A DNA stretch of 64,000 bases from Diplosphaera chodatii (GCA_032358165.1 JAALGY010000028.1:186001-250000), one strand, 5' to 3'; shown: positions 44,901-57,331, counted from the stretch's first letter. A program made the numbers and translations. Notes: generated by a model from the sequence alone, not told the origin.

Positions 44901-47364
44901 TCACATCAGCTTCTGCCAGGCGGCACGGGTGCGCTCCGGTAGGTCCATGCCCATCAGCCAGGAGCCCAGCGCCATGAACGTCCGCGGCTGCAGCCAGTGC
45001 AGCACGCTGTTGCTTCCCGGCCTCAGTCAGCATAACCCCTATTCACCCTGGGTCGCACGGCACGTCAGCAGCCCACGTTACTGCAGTGCACGGATGCTGC
45101 AGCCACAGTGCAATGGTGGAGCTCAGTCAATGCGTTGACAGAGACAACATTGCTGAACAGGGGCCCCTGCAAGGTCAGGATGGCAGCACTGAACAGCAGT
45201 CAGCGGCTGCGTTGCTCGTTCCGCTGGACGCACCCCGATGATGCCGTAGCCCTTTTTGGTGGGGGAGCGCGCCATCCAGGCGTCCTCGGTGAGGCGCCCC
45301 AGGGCCGCCTGCTTGGCGTCCATGCTCAGCTGCCGCCGCGCCTGCGACGCCTGGGAGGCCTGCGGGGGCAGCGCCCCACGCGTCGGGGACTGCAGCCGGT
45401 GCGGGTCTGGGCAGCTCAGCCGGTACGCTGGCCCCCCTGCTGCATCTGCAGAATGCTGGCAGCGTGTGATGGCTGACAACTGGCCCCGTCACATGCTGCC
45501 ATGGCAGTGTGCTGCACCGCCGGCGCGCCAGACGACCGTTGTCCATGCTGGGTGGCACAACCGGGGCAGCCGGCGTCGCGCCGTGCCCTGCTTGGGGGAG
45601 CCACCTGCGTCGCGCCGGCGGCCTCGGTGCCGGTGGGCAGGTCCACATCCAGGTTGAGCGCCTCGGTGGCCCTGATGTGCGGCACGCCGTCGATGTCGCA
45701 CTCCTCGCAGGCCGCCAGCGCCTCCACCTGCGCGGAGACACGCCCCGACCTCTCCCTCTGTCATACCCATGAGCCGCAGCAGGCATCTCGAGCACCGTCT
45801 TCTGAGAACCAAAGTGTCTCAAGGCCCAAGCTGGGGATGTCCATCGAAACATGGACCTCCGTCTTTGTGGGGACAACGAGCGACAGGTAGCGGTCTGTGC
45901 GAGTTGGCAGCTCACCAGGGAGCGGAAGTAGGCGACCTCCGCGATGCTGTACTTGCTGGTCAGCATCTTGGACGACTCGTCCGCCGCGGTGTTGACGAGG
46001 GCCACGAACCACGTCTCGGTAGCCTGCACACGTGGAGTCTGAAGGTCCGCACCGAGCAGCAGCACGTTGCACTGGGATTGCACAGCAGTTTGCTGATGGC
46101 TGCTGATGTGCGCTGCTTTCTGCGGAGCTCAAAGTAGAGACGATAGGCAGTTTGACAGGTGCCGGCCTCAGCATCAGCATCAGCACTTCAGCACCGGCAG
46201 TAGCATCAGAATTAGGCACGTTGGAACGTCCTGCTGCGGTAGACATGCTGGCGAACTCCGATCCTGCTGCGCACCGGGAACAGGACACGGCGGATGGAGA
46301 ACTCCAGCATCGCCAGATTGCTATTGCAGTCTGCCAGAAAGTCTGTGAACCGCGTGCCTGCAGCGCATGTGCCGAAGCATGCTTTGCAGATGGTGTTCAT
46401 GTACTCACAGTGTCCCCAAGGTCAGACATGGGAGCTAGCAGACCGTGCCGCTGTGCAGGCGTGGTCCCACAGTCTGCAGCTGAGGGTGCCGACGCCACCA
46501 GCAGCCTGCACCAGGCAGCAGGGAGCTGCAGAATGCGCACTGTCGGGTGCGCCGCTGAGCTCCTGGTAGATCTGCGTGGCCCATGCGTCGTACTGCTTGC
46601 CCCCCGCCAGCGGCGCGTCTTGCGGCAGGCACTCGTGCACCATCATCGCCTGCGGTGCCAAGGCAGGGCACACGAGTACATGAGGATGTGGAGAGTGGCA
46701 AGTCATGGCATCCATCTGCTCCACCCCCTGTGTCCTGCTCCGTGAATTGCTTCATGCGAGCAGACCCCAGATGTGGCACATGATATACAAGAGGGCCGAT
46801 GCCGGCCAGCCTGCACTCCTCCGGCACTCGGACGCATCGCGGCACCTGGATGAAGGCGCGCTTTACGTGCGACTGCAGCGACGCCGGCACGTTGCTGGTG
46901 GCGCCCCATGCGCGGCTTGCCCGCTGGCTGCCCTGGCTCGACCGCTTCTGCACGCACCAGCATCAGGATGAGCCAGCCTGTGCGAGTGACAGTGACACGG
47001 CAAGGTTGATGACAAGGCGCGAGTGAAGACGGGAAAGCGCTTCTGTCGCTGGCGCTGAGCATTGCAGTAGGGCCAGCTGCCAGGCATGCGCATCACCAAG
47101 GTGATTCAGGAGCGGACTGCACCTGTTTCTGCGATGGCCGCTGGCTGGGCGGCTGTGATGGGCAGATGTTCTCTGCGTCGTCGTCTGCGTCGTCCGCCAG
47201 CCGCGCTCCCGCTGTGCGCTGTGACTTCGCAGACCTGCAGGTTGCCAGGTCAGATGCTGATGCACATGTGTGATGTGTCAATGCTGAACCCGCCCCGGGT
47301 ACATATGACAGCAGGAGGACGACCCTCACGTCGGCTCCTTCTTGACCGACTTGGCCTTGACCAT
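44901..47364 (-). CDS. NSE1: NSE1 subunit of the SMC5/6 complex, RING missing
   Basis: Nine exons (47330-47364, 47123-47234, 46846-46947, 46541-46649, 46275-46357, 45916-46023, 45605-45727, 45234-45359, 44901-44987) give 294 residues. NSE1 pairs with the kleisin NSE4 and the MAGE protein NSE3 in the SMC5/6 genome-maintenance complex. A basic, Ser/Gln-rich start (MVKAKSVKKEP) leads to HVKRAFIQAMMVHECLPQD. The winged-helix core follows: LEFSIRRVLFPATETWFVAL, NTAADESSKMLTSKYSIAEV, AYFRSLVEALA, LGRLTEDAWMARS and RTFMALGSWLMGMDLP. Plant NSE1 continues from this last motif into a C-terminal RING with paired Cys. Here translation stops after ERTRAAWQKLM. The ubiquitin-ligase role is therefore probably absent. 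The gene diverges from GSH1. Confidence 0.82.
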
Positions 47365-48200
47365 GACGCCCAGCCGAGCCTCTGCCCCTCAGCGGCTGCC
47401 AGGCAGCTCTAAGATGATAGCGGCCAGCGGGGGGCAGCTGTGGTGCCGCTGATAAGCGGCAGCATCGTGTGAGATTTGCAAGCTGGCGCTCCTGATGGAT
47501 CCTCCCCTGGCTACGCCGCTCAGATTTGCTGCTCTCAAGCCGGCGATGCCTACAACAAGCATACGCAAGATGTCACACTGCCCCGACCTTATGCCTGCAA
47601 CACAGAATGAGGGTGCGCAGCGTGCAGAGCATGGGCACAGGTCCTGGCGCTTATAGCAGCACCCACGGTCGTGTCGATTACATTTCTACAGCAAAATTAC
47701 GTGCGGCACATGCTCATATAGGCCGCATCACGGTGAGGCTCACCCAATCGACGAGCAGGCCAAGCGGTTCGAACAGACCTCCTCCGCAGCGATTGCGGAT
47801 CAGTGCAGCGACCTGCAGACTACAGCGCACAGCAATCAAAGGCTGCTTAACGGCTGCAATGCAAATGCTTCGGGTTGTTAGCGGTAGGAGACGGACTGTT
47901 CGAACTCCTTGTCTGACGATTGTCAGACCCACATCCATTCTGCTTCCTGCAGCCTGTGTGCCCGAGCCAGCTTACGACATCAGCTGCAGCCCGGTTGCAC
48001 ATCAGCGCGCGCTGTGCTGTGCCGATCGCACTTTGGTTCGGCGGTGTCGGCCCAGTGGCTGATCAGCCTTGCACGTGAATGTGTGCTGTTGCAATTGGTG
48101 TTGAGCAGCCCCCGATGTTGTCCTGACTAACCTCCAACTTACGTAGCCAGGGCTGCATCCCAAGGACAATCAGTCGTTGATCCGTCGTGTTGCACTATAG
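47365..48200. promoter_or_regulatory. divergent spacer, NSE1 and GSH1
   Basis: Start codons are 836 bp apart. A perfect hairpin GTCTGAC-GATT-GTCAGAC lies at 47911-47928, and TTCGAAC palindromic blocks occur near 47767 and 47899. They could be binding sites for paired regulators; this is inference only. Confidence 0.4.
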
Positions 48201-51200
48201 ATGAGCACCACTCTGATGTTCCGCAGCCTGCCCGCGCCCTCATGTCAGAGAGCCCGCCCGCCTGGTGACGGCATCCTTTGTGCAGGCGCCTGCTCGGCGC
48301 CACCGCAGCACAGCTCTGGTGTCAGCAGGTGTCGAGAAAGTCCCGCAGGCCAGCAAATCAGCCACGGCCGCCGGCGAGGCCTCGGCGGCGACCGCCAGCT
48401 TGCTCGAATCAGCATGGCCACGGCTGCCACGCAGCAGGCAGAGGTGCAGGCGCCACCCGAGCGCCTCACAAAGCAGGATCTGGTGGACTACCTGGCCTCC
48501 GGCTGCCACCCGTCGCCTTCCCAGTGGAGGTGAGGGCATCTCTGCCTGAGATGGTACTTGTGCCACAAGCAGTGCATGTGGCTCTGCGCATACAAGCAGC
48601 ATGCTACAGCATTGTGCATGAGGCTGGCTGCTGCTCGCTGCACCACAGCAATGTGCGCTTGGCATGTTTGCACGCACCTGTCGCATGCATGCAAGGCCAG
48701 GGACATGGTCCTCTGCGCGAGCGTCACACCCGCAGCCATGTGGTCGCACACACATGCTGCTCATGCGCTACTTTGACCTCTTTGAGTCCCACATCAGGAT
48801 CGGCACGGAGCACGAGAAGCTGGCGATGAAGGTGGGGACGATGGAACGCGCCACGTACGCCGAGATCTCGCAGCTCCTGAGCGGCCTGGTCGACCGCTTT
48901 GGCTGGAAGCCCATGATGGAAGGAGGTGAGCAGGGTGGCAGCGGCCCGGCAGCACGCAGTCCTGTGCAAGTGTGCAACCTGCTTGCCAAAGCGATGAGGA
49001 TGTGGTCGCACATGCACATGTCTGGCACCAGCTTCTGCTGCGAGCTGGTGGACCTTTGACGAAGACATCCTCCAGCATGGCACGCCTGCTCTATCAAGCC
49101 TGCCCAATTTGTCGAGTGGCGGGCTGGACAGGCAGAGATGGATGTTTGCAGTAGCATCGACTGACTCTGCGGGTACAGGGCAGTCGGTGACCTCAGGTGT
49201 CGACTTGATTGCAGACCACATCATCGGGTGCGAGCTGGACGGGCAGAGCGTGACGCTGGAGCCGGGGGGCCAGTTTGAGCTGAGCGGCGCGCCCGTGGAC
49301 ACGCTGCACCAGACCTGCGCGGAGGTCAACCAGCACTTGTCCCAGGTGGGTGGTTCTGTGTTGCGCTCCAGCCCTGCTCTCAGCTCCCTGTCGAGTGTGC
49401 ACTCATCCGGACCAGCTCGTGCCCCAGTAGTTTTGCAGAGTGTGTCTATGGTGACACAGCTTCACCTACAGCTTGACATCATTTGCATCGCGTGTGTGCA
49501 TTGACCCGCCAGCACTGGTGCGCCATCACTCGAGCTCGTTCCGTCTAATTACCACCCCCTGGTGTCACCCCGCCCTGGTGTCCCCAACAGGTGAAGACGC
49601 TGGCGAATGAGGTGGGCGTGCGGTTCCTGTCCATCGGCTTCGACCCGCGGTCGGCGACCGAGGAGGTGCCCATCATGCCCAAGGCGCGCTACGACATCAT
49701 GCGGGCGTACATGCCGACCGTCGGCACCCTGGGCCTGGACATGATGCTGCGGTCAACGACCATCCAGGTGGGACATGGCGACAGCAGGGCTTGGGCCGGG
49801 TGTCAGGCCAGCAGCAGGCTGCAGGAAGCACCTGCTGGTGCATGCCGAGAATGGCCCATGTGCATTTGCTTCTCAACTGCTGGGGTCAACTCCACTGGCC
49901 ACGGGCAGCATGCAGAGGCCGGCGCTCAGGAAGAATGAGCATGGTGTTCCTTTTTAAGCCCCTGGACACAGCCCACGACATGTATTGGCTGCTTGCAGGT
50001 CAACCTGGACTTCTCAGACGAGGCGGACATGGTGCAGATGGCGCGGCTGGGCATCGCGCTGCAGCCGATCGCCACGGCGCTGTTTGCCAACTCGCCCTTT
50101 CGGGACGGCAAGCCCACCGGCTACCTCAGCTGGCGCAGCCACGTGTGGACAGACACGGTGAGCATCTCAGCATGCTGGGGCAGGGACACATCTGCCCCTG
50201 CAGCAGCCACCCTGCGCGTGTGGCTGTGCCGACAAGTTGGCTGTAGGTGTGCTCCAATATAGCCGCATGCGGCGTGCACAGCACATGGCAGTCAGCCGCA
50301 ATGCTGCGTGTGTATTGCCATACGCCCAGCAACAATGGCAGCGCACGTGTTCTGCAGACCTCCACACAGGTGTCCGCCTGCTTCGTGTGTAGCAGGAAGG
50401 CACAGTACGACAACGGCGTCGTGTGTCGACCAATGTGAACTGACTGCGCAGGACCCAGACCGGTGCGGCATCCTGCCGTTCGTCTTCGACGACGACTTCG
50501 GGTTCGCGCGGTATGCAGAGTTCGCGTTGGACGTGCCCATGTACTTCGTGAGCAGGTGGGCTGCTGTGTGCTGCAATTCAGCCAGCGTGTCGGCACGATG
50601 TTGGGCCTTTCAGACGACCTTGCTGTTCAGCAAAACGGGTAGCCACGTGCCATTGGCATGGCATTCCACGAACGCAAGGGCTTGCTGATGTTGGCGAGCT
50701 GGTTGAGGCTGCCAAGCAGACAGCATATCTTCACCTGAGGACATGCTTGTACCAAATCACCCGCTGTGCTACAGGGAAGGACGCTACATCTCGGCAGCTG
50801 GGCAGTCCTTCCGGGATTTCATGGAGGGCAAGCTGCCCGCTTTGCCAGGTGCTCACCTTCATATATGGCTGCTGCCAATGGCAGCAGGGAATTGACAACA
50901 TGGTGGACTCGAGAGCACCTCTGTTGGGGCCATGTTTGCCTGCTGACCGTCTGGGAGAATATGGGACTCAGGGAATTTCAGGCAGAACCCAGATTGTGTA
51001 GATGCACGCTCATGACTAGCAACTGCGCGATGATTGTGCCTGCATCAGCTGTGCTCCACGATGATGTGCCTGCACCAGCTGTGCTGCCGCGCCGCGCAGG
51101 GGAGTACCCCAGCGTGAAGGACTGGGAGACGCACCTGACCACCATCTTCCCGGAGATCCGGCTCAAGCGGTACCTGGAGATGCGGGGCGCCGACGGCGGG

Positions 51201-52253
51201 CCCTGGGCCAACATCTGCGCGCTGCCCGCGCTCTGGGTGGGTGTTTCCAAGCTGCGGGCTAACTTTTGTTTATGTGGAACATGTGCATGGTGTCAAGCCA
51301 CGAAACGGCGGCAGGATGGCAGGCTGCATGCCGCCTCCGCCCACTAGGCAGTGGCAACCGATGTGGTGCCGCTCTTCATCGCAGGTGGGCCTCTTCTATG
51401 ACAAGGGGGTGCAGGCAGAGGCAGCGGCGCTGGTGTCCGACTGGACGCTCGCCGACATGGAGTACATGCGTGAGCAGGTGAGCCCTCTGTACAGTCTTGC
51501 ACGTGTGCTGTGGCAGTGGGCGGGGCTTGGCAGCAGGATGGGTGAATCAGCCTGGCCAAACATATGCCAGATCCCCGTTTACCATGCTGGGCCGAGGTCG
51601 GTATGCAGACCATGCTGCTGATGCGCAGAGGTGCAGTTGTTATCCTTGAAAATGAGCACGATGTGGGCTGCTTCGCTCAGCATCCTCGTCATGCTGCACC
51701 GATAACGGTGATGGCTCTCCCTCTCTGCAGGTACCGCGGCTCGCGCTGAAGACTCCCTTCCGCAACGGCACCATCCAGGACGTTGCCAAGCAGGTAACAT
51801 TTTGCGCCGCTGCTGCTGTCTCTGGCCGTCGCATATCACTGCACCACCCCATTGCTTGTTGGAGTGCACGCCTCGCTGCAACTGTTGGTCAGACTGGCTT
51901 GCGGCTAGTGTCTGATGCGTCCATCACATGCTTCAGGTGCTGGCGCTGTCGCGCAAGGGGCTGCAGGGGCGGGGGAACAACGAGGATGAGTTTCTCAAGC
52001 CCCTGGACGACATCGCAGCCTCAGGTGAGCCTGCAGCCCATCGACGCTGCTTCAGCTGCTGCTCGGGTCGCCCCTCCTGATGCGCTCATGCGAACGCTTG
52101 ATGGCATCGGCACCTCAGCACTAGGATACGTTGCTGACGGCATGGGCTGTGGCGTTTGCAGGCACCACGCTGGCAGAGCGCATGCTGACGCGCTACCACA
52201 CGGTGTGGGGCGAAAACATCGCCCACGCCTACGAGGCAGACTTCCAGTATTGA
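48201..52253 (+). CDS. GSH1: glutamate-cysteine ligase, plant type, plastid
   Basis: It catalyses the first and rate-limiting step of glutathione synthesis, ATP-dependent joining of Glu and Cys. Twelve exons (48201-48529, 48798-48925, 49215-49345, 49591-49767, 49999-50157, 50452-50555, 50775-50848, 51100-51236, 51385-51477, 51731-51793, 51937-52024, 52162-52253) give 524 residues, against 522 in Arabidopsis GSH1. The first ~70 residues are Ser/Arg/Ala-rich, a likely transit peptide. Core motifs are [83 protein letters not shown] and [14 protein letters not shown]. The Cys in LHQTCAEVN and in NICALPALW match the pair that forms the redox-regulating disulfide in plant enzymes, so thiol control is plausible. 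Confidence 0.95.
51028..51089. repeat. 31-bp tandem duplication in GSH1 intron 7
   Basis: CGATGATTGTGCCTGCATCA near 51028 is followed 31 bp later by a nearly identical unit that runs close to the exon 8 acceptor. Confidence 0.6.
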
Positions 52254-53265
52254 TGTCTCCATATATAGCCGCTGCACACTGACGTATGTAGCTGTGGGCC
52301 GAACCATCAGACCTAGCTATGAGCCACTGCACCATTCAGCAGCGACGCCCCCGCTTGTGCCGGTGGCAAGTTGGGGTGATTGAGAGTCGGCTGGCAAGAC
52401 GATGGCCTCAGGGTCACCCCTGGCATGGTTGATTCTTGGCGGATGCATTGCCTTCTCATGGGGTGGCATGACAACCGAAGTTGGAAGCAATTCTTTAGGT
52501 CCAGTTTGGATAGACTATTCGTTGAGGCACATGCGCAGGTGGGTGGCATGTCTGGTCTTGTTGTGTCGTTGTGGCGGTGATGTTGGTGCGTTTGATGTCA
52601 GTTTGGAGCTTGTGCTGAGCTATATGCGACCCACAACTGCAATGGCATCGACAGTTTCTCAGTCAGATCAGGCACTGTATGTCGGCCGCCAATTTGTAGC
52701 ACGGCGGCCAGCAGCAGCCCAGCACAAAGGACGAACCGCGCCCTGCCTCCGATAGGGCACCACAACTCTCGAATGCCTTGTGACTGAGCATTTCTATGCT
52801 CAGCATAGTGCATGATCTGAACTAAGCTGCAATATGATCTAGCACAGGCAGTTCGAAACCTGCCGTAGCTGAGCAACATGTTGCTAGGTAATTTCAACAG
52901 CTGCCTGCTGCCTGCCTCGACAGCAGTCCACCGCAGCGTGCAGCCTCGCCCTCAGATACTGAGGCAACACGCCTGCCATCGAACCTCAGGGCACGCTGGA
53001 TATCATGTGGGCACGGTGCGTACGCTGTGTTCACATTATTGTTGTGACCAAGCGGTGCATGACATTACCACGCACCGCTTCCAGGTGTGTACACCTGCGT
53101 GGATACACCTCGCGCATGCGTGTTCTGCGCTACAACAAAGTACTGATTCTGCAGCGCAGCGCACGCATGCAGCAAGCGGCTGCACAGGGCATGCATGGCG
53201 AGTTGGTTGCGGAATAGAGTGATCCTGTGGTCCCGCTCTCCAAAACTACTGCTGCTTCACCGCAG
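52254..53265. other. intergenic plus unresolved 5' end of acidic coiled-coil gene
   Basis: Contains the GSH1 3' flank. First exon(s) of the next gene must lie here, but I could not find a start exon with a matching phase 0 donor and recognisable content. Confidence 0.4.
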
Positions 53266-55418
53266 GTGAGCGCGCTGTTTGACCTGCGGGACATCCTGCC
53301 AGAGACGCTGGCGGACGACGATGAGGACCTGATTGCGGACCCTTTGGCAGAGCGTCTGGCCTCGGTGCGATCTGCGACAGGCTGCCAGTTGTGTAGCCAT
53401 CTGCTTATCTGCTCTGCAAGAGTGGCCGGGGCGCTGCTCACACTGCCAAGCAGGCCTGCCGGGACCTTGGTACCCATGGTCACGGTCTGCTTGGCTTTGA
53501 CAAGCCGCTGCAGATGAATTGATCTGAAACCAGACCTCTACAAGCTAAATCGCGCACACCTGAAGTGAAACGGAAGGACACCGTTGTAGACTGTGCGTAG
53601 CTGACTTCCAGTGACAAGATTTATGCAACCCCGCTTGCAGAGGCTGAGCAAGGCTATGGATGTCTGGAGGTACCTGCGGTATCCAGTCTGTGGTGCACGG
53701 TCGGTGCTCTCGTGGCTATCGAGGGTGGTGTACCAGCAACAGCAGTTGCTGTTCGGCACTCCAATCCTCTGTAGCTTGCAGACAGCACCTGCTGACCTGA
53801 TGTGCTGCACAGCAAGGCCTGTGATCTCAGCCTGCATAATTCACGGCAACAGTGCAATCGTGCACATCTGCAGCACCTCGCGGCAGACATGCCAAAGCTG
53901 CCTGTTGGTATAAAAAAGCGGCATCAGCTTGCAGAGCAAGCTGGGAACATGCACATAAGTAGGTGTTCTGTGGTGTCCACAGATCGACAGCGACCTGCGG
54001 GACGCTGAGCTGGACCACCTGCGCGCCCAGCTGGCCCTGGAGCAGGAGCGCTCCGATGCGCTGTCACAGCAGCTGACGGATGCTGAGGGCGACCTGCGCG
54101 TTGTGACCGCCCGTCTCAACACCCGTGCCACGCTCGGTGGGCGGCGGGCTTCCTTTGCTTGAGATACCGTACCTACTTCAGATCGATAGCCACACTCTCG
54201 TACCACTGTGAACGTGGTGGTGGCCAATAAAATATAATATGCTGGCGCTGCAGCCTGTTGTATAGCGGGTCATGGTTACCTGCAGACTTGAGTGCTTGGC
54301 CCCGCATTCAGGTCCATGCACATGTCTCCGTGAAATGCTGTGGATGCATTGATGTGCTTCCAATGCACCTGAGAGCATGGTCGCCAGTGCTGCTGAGCTG
54401 GGGCTGGGCCGCAGCGGTACACCCTGCAGCCCTGACCTCACCGGACGGGCCACTTGCGACCAGCCAGCATCCTCAAACTAAAAGGTCGTCATATAAGCAT
54501 GGACAGAGTTAGCACTGCAGCTCATATGCACCTCCCGCAGATGCGGCGGAGGATGTGATGGGCGCCCCCGATGCCGGCGGCAGGCGGTTCGCCGCCGCGG
54601 CCGCACACGCGCGCCAGGCCGCTCGGGCCGACAAGTGGGCGGCCTGGGCGGCCGCAAACCCTGAGGAGGCGGCGGACCTGGCTGCCGAGGCCGGCTGGGA
54701 GCTGTGCAACCTGCCTGATGAGTGCGCCCTCTGGCATCCTTCATGGACGCATTCTGACGAAAAACTGATGGCTGTTGATCGGTCCATCATCTATGTACTC
54801 GTCTGGTAGTCAAACAGCAGCCTACTGATAGACACGCTTCGCAGCATGTCGACCAGTGCAGACCTTTGCTGCCCAGCGTCTGCGTCACATTGCCCTGACA
54901 AGTCTGCATCGCTGCAGGGTGGCCGACCTGTACGAGCAGATCCGCGAGGCTGGTGCGCGCCTGCCGAGGGCTGCACGCAACAAGGGCAGTGCTCCCGACG
55001 CAACACACAGCACAGCTTCCCGTCGGCGCCACCGCAGGTCAGCTTCAGCCTGCTCAGCGTTTCAGTCAATTGCACCTTTCAGCAAGAGCTTCTGCCTGTT
55101 GCACGCTGCTGCGCCTGGTCAGGAGACATGCTGGATACTCCTGGCATCCTGCACACACCCCTGGCATCCTGCACACACCGCACCCGCAGTGGAGCTCAGC
55201 AGATCAACGCAGCTCAACGAATGCTCAGATCGGTTCACGTATGACCTATCATTTGTCTGTGCTGGTGCAGTGGCAGCGGCCGGGTGGAGCCGCTGGCGGC
55301 TGAAGATGACGCCTCGTCTGACACATCACCCGGCAGCAGTGAGGACGGTTCATCAGACGACACATCCGAAGAAACATCCTCTGATGATGGGGCGACGCCT
55401 GCAGATGCTGCATTCTGA
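53266..55418 (+). CDS. acidic-tailed coiled-coil protein (5' incomplete)
   Basis: Five exons (53266-53364, 53983-54136, 54541-54721, 54918-55037, 55277-55418) join with consistent phases to at least 231 residues. I do not recognise the family. The visible N-terminal part is acidic (ETLADDDEDLIADPLAE). Exon 2 is a strong heptad coiled coil (LRAQLALEQERSDALSQQL). Exon 3 is Ala-rich and helical with several Trp (DKWAAWAAANPEEAADL). Exon 4 is basic near its end. Exon 5 is a Ser/Asp/Glu-rich tail (SSEDGSSDDTSEETSSDDG) typical of casein kinase 2 targets. The upstream start is not resolved. It converges with the small coiled-coil gene on the minus strand. Confidence 0.55.
55141..55180. repeat. 20-bp direct repeat in intron
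   Basis: CTGGCATCCTGCACACACCC occurs twice head to tail (second copy with one change at its end) within the intron 55038-55276. Confidence 0.85.
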
Positions 55419-55798
55419 TGCATTCCTGTGATGCTGGTGGCGTGCTTCGATGAGCGTGACAGACGATTGCTAGAGAAGCAGGTGTTGCGCAGGACCCATC
55501 CATCAGGATGTGTACATTTGTGACAGAAGGCGCTGACGCCGTTAGATCCCCTTGATAGCGTCAAGTCCAACGTTGTGTGTCACCCTGAATCATGTAAGCC
55601 CTGTATGCCCAATGTCCACGACGAGCAGCGAAGTGAACATATGATACACTGAGGCAGATGGTACCAAAAGCAACATCTACTGATATTGACAGATCCATTT
55701 GTCGACATCAGAACCTCGCGTCTGCATATGCTATTCATGCAGCCTTCACAAAAGGTCTTGAGAATGTTGTCTGGCTACCAGCCGGCCGTCGCTTCAGC
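55419..55798. other. intergenic, convergent 3' flanks
   Basis: Short spacer between two converging stop codons; no feature was recognised. Confidence 0.45.
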
Positions 55799-57331
55799 TC
55801 AGCCAGGAAAGTCGTCCATCGTCAGGTTACAGCGCGCCTGCATCAGTCGCACTCTTAGAGAGTGACACAGTATATGTTTTAACATGAGACACGTGGCCAG
55901 ACACCAGTGCCATCTCAGTGGGTAGGCAGCTGCCCATACCCTGCATGCAGCCCTGTACTCTGGGCAGCAAGCATGGACGGGCGTCTGAGCGCAGTCGACC
56001 TGCATCTTGGCGACCCAGCGGATACGTTTGGCTGCCTCGGCGGCGGGGCGGCGGCGGCGCGGGATGCTCAGGCCCGCTGGTTCCCCGCTGTGCTTCCTGC
56101 TGCCGCCGCGGCCGCGCAGCTGGTCTTTGCGATTGGCTTCCAGCAGCGCGCAGGCTTGATCTGCGCAATCGGTGCAGCATATTCGCAGCTGAAGCGGAAC
56201 ACACTCTCTGGTGCGCGAGATGGGTCAGTGTGAGCACCGTGCATGGCTGCTCAAAGCCACTGCAACCAGCAGGCTGACGTGCAGGATGCAGACCGGACAT
56301 GTGATGATCAAGGCATTCAAACAACATCACACAGGATATGCAAAGCACCACATGCCCAGGAAGACACTGCAACCAGCAGGGCACAGGCTGCTGTGCAAGT
56401 TGCAGACCGGATATGTACTGATGAAAGTGTTCACAAGTAAGACATCACACATGACAGCAGAAACACCACATACCCAGGATGCCCTGCATGACGGCCAGGT
56501 TGCGGTGCACTTCGTCCAGTTCACGCTGCGTCTCCAGAGCCTTTGCCTTGACCTCCTCCAGCGACGCCTGCAGATGACAGCAGTGCGACACCCATGCCTC
56601 GGGAAGCTCCTCCCTGTTTGACTCGACTGCAAGGGTCCTGGCGCAGAGTCTACACGCACACCGTTTCAGAGCTGCTGCTCTGGGCATCTGGGGTAACGTG
56701 ATGCCAGCAAGCAAAGCAGGCAGCAGTCCACTCTGCCATGAGGCTCCAGAGCGTCTGTCTTTGGTACCAAGGGCATGCTGACTCCGAAAACCGCAGCCGC
56801 TGCACACCTGGTGCCCATTCAGGGCGTGGCGGGCAGCGCGCTGCGCCGCCTGCGCCGCCAGCCGTTCTCCGAGCTGTGCGCATGCAGGTGCCTCGGCATC
56901 AGTGCGCAGCATTACGCAGCCGAGCACATAGCCACCCAACGGCAACGGTGCTGTCTCCATGGTGCATGAAACTGCCATTTGCGCACGGTGCCCAGGCAGC
57001 GCTGCCGACTGGGCAACCTGCCCTCCTGGTGGAAAGCCTGATAGCGACCAGCAGAAAGCACATGTGCACTATCAGGCGTCAGCTGCGCACCGTGGCAGGT
57101 AGCAAAGCAGAAGGGGTTTTGCACACACATTCGTTGCTAAGCATGATGCGTGCGTGTGGCAAGGTGCGATGGGCACACCTCAGGGAAGATGATGCTGGGT
57201 GCCAGAATCTCGGCGGGCCGGCCAAAGTTGGCGCGAGTATCCGACAAGTCTTCAATGTCGTCGGTGTCGTGGCCGCGGCCTCGCTGCGGCCGCGCACGCG
57301 TCACCTGCATGCATGGCATTGCGGACAGCAT
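55799..57331 (-). CDS. small coiled-coil protein, unknown family
   Basis: Five exons (57179-57331, 56808-56873, 56474-56567, 56000-56160, 55799-55837) give 170 residues. The first ~50 are mixed basic and acidic (RGRGHDTDDIEDLSDTRANF). Residues ~52-120 form a continuous helix-prone coiled coil (LGERLAAQAAQRAARHALNG, then EVKAKALETQRELDEVHRNL). A basic segment follows (IPRRRRPAAEAAKRIRW), ending TMDDFPG. Size and layout recall small trafficking or kinetochore adaptors, but no family is assigned. The start is the first ATG of the open exon; the frame is open further upstream. The donor of exon 4 (GTCGAC) is weak. An alternative last exon at 56225-56259 would also fit the phase and end after ten residues. 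Confidence 0.5.
56260..56480 (-). repeat. 107-bp tandem duplication spanning an exon-intron junction
   Basis: Unit starts (on +) CTGCAACCAGCAGG at 56260 and 56367. Each unit holds, on the gene strand, an exon-end-like CCTGGG(T/C)ATGTGG and finishes with GCTGGTTGCAG. The copy at the real exon boundary has the GT donor; the inner copy has GC. Confidence 0.8.

Noticed and set aside
55973..56233. Plus-strand frame starting MDGRLSAVDL with good codon bias
   Set aside because: The opposite strand carries an exon (56000-56160) that joins the small coiled-coil gene in phase and continues its helix; the plus frame has no splice partners and looks like a shadow.
56225..56259. Alternative last exon of the small coiled-coil gene
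   Set aside because: Phase fits, but it adds ten unremarkable residues; exon 56000-56160 extends the coiled coil and was preferred.
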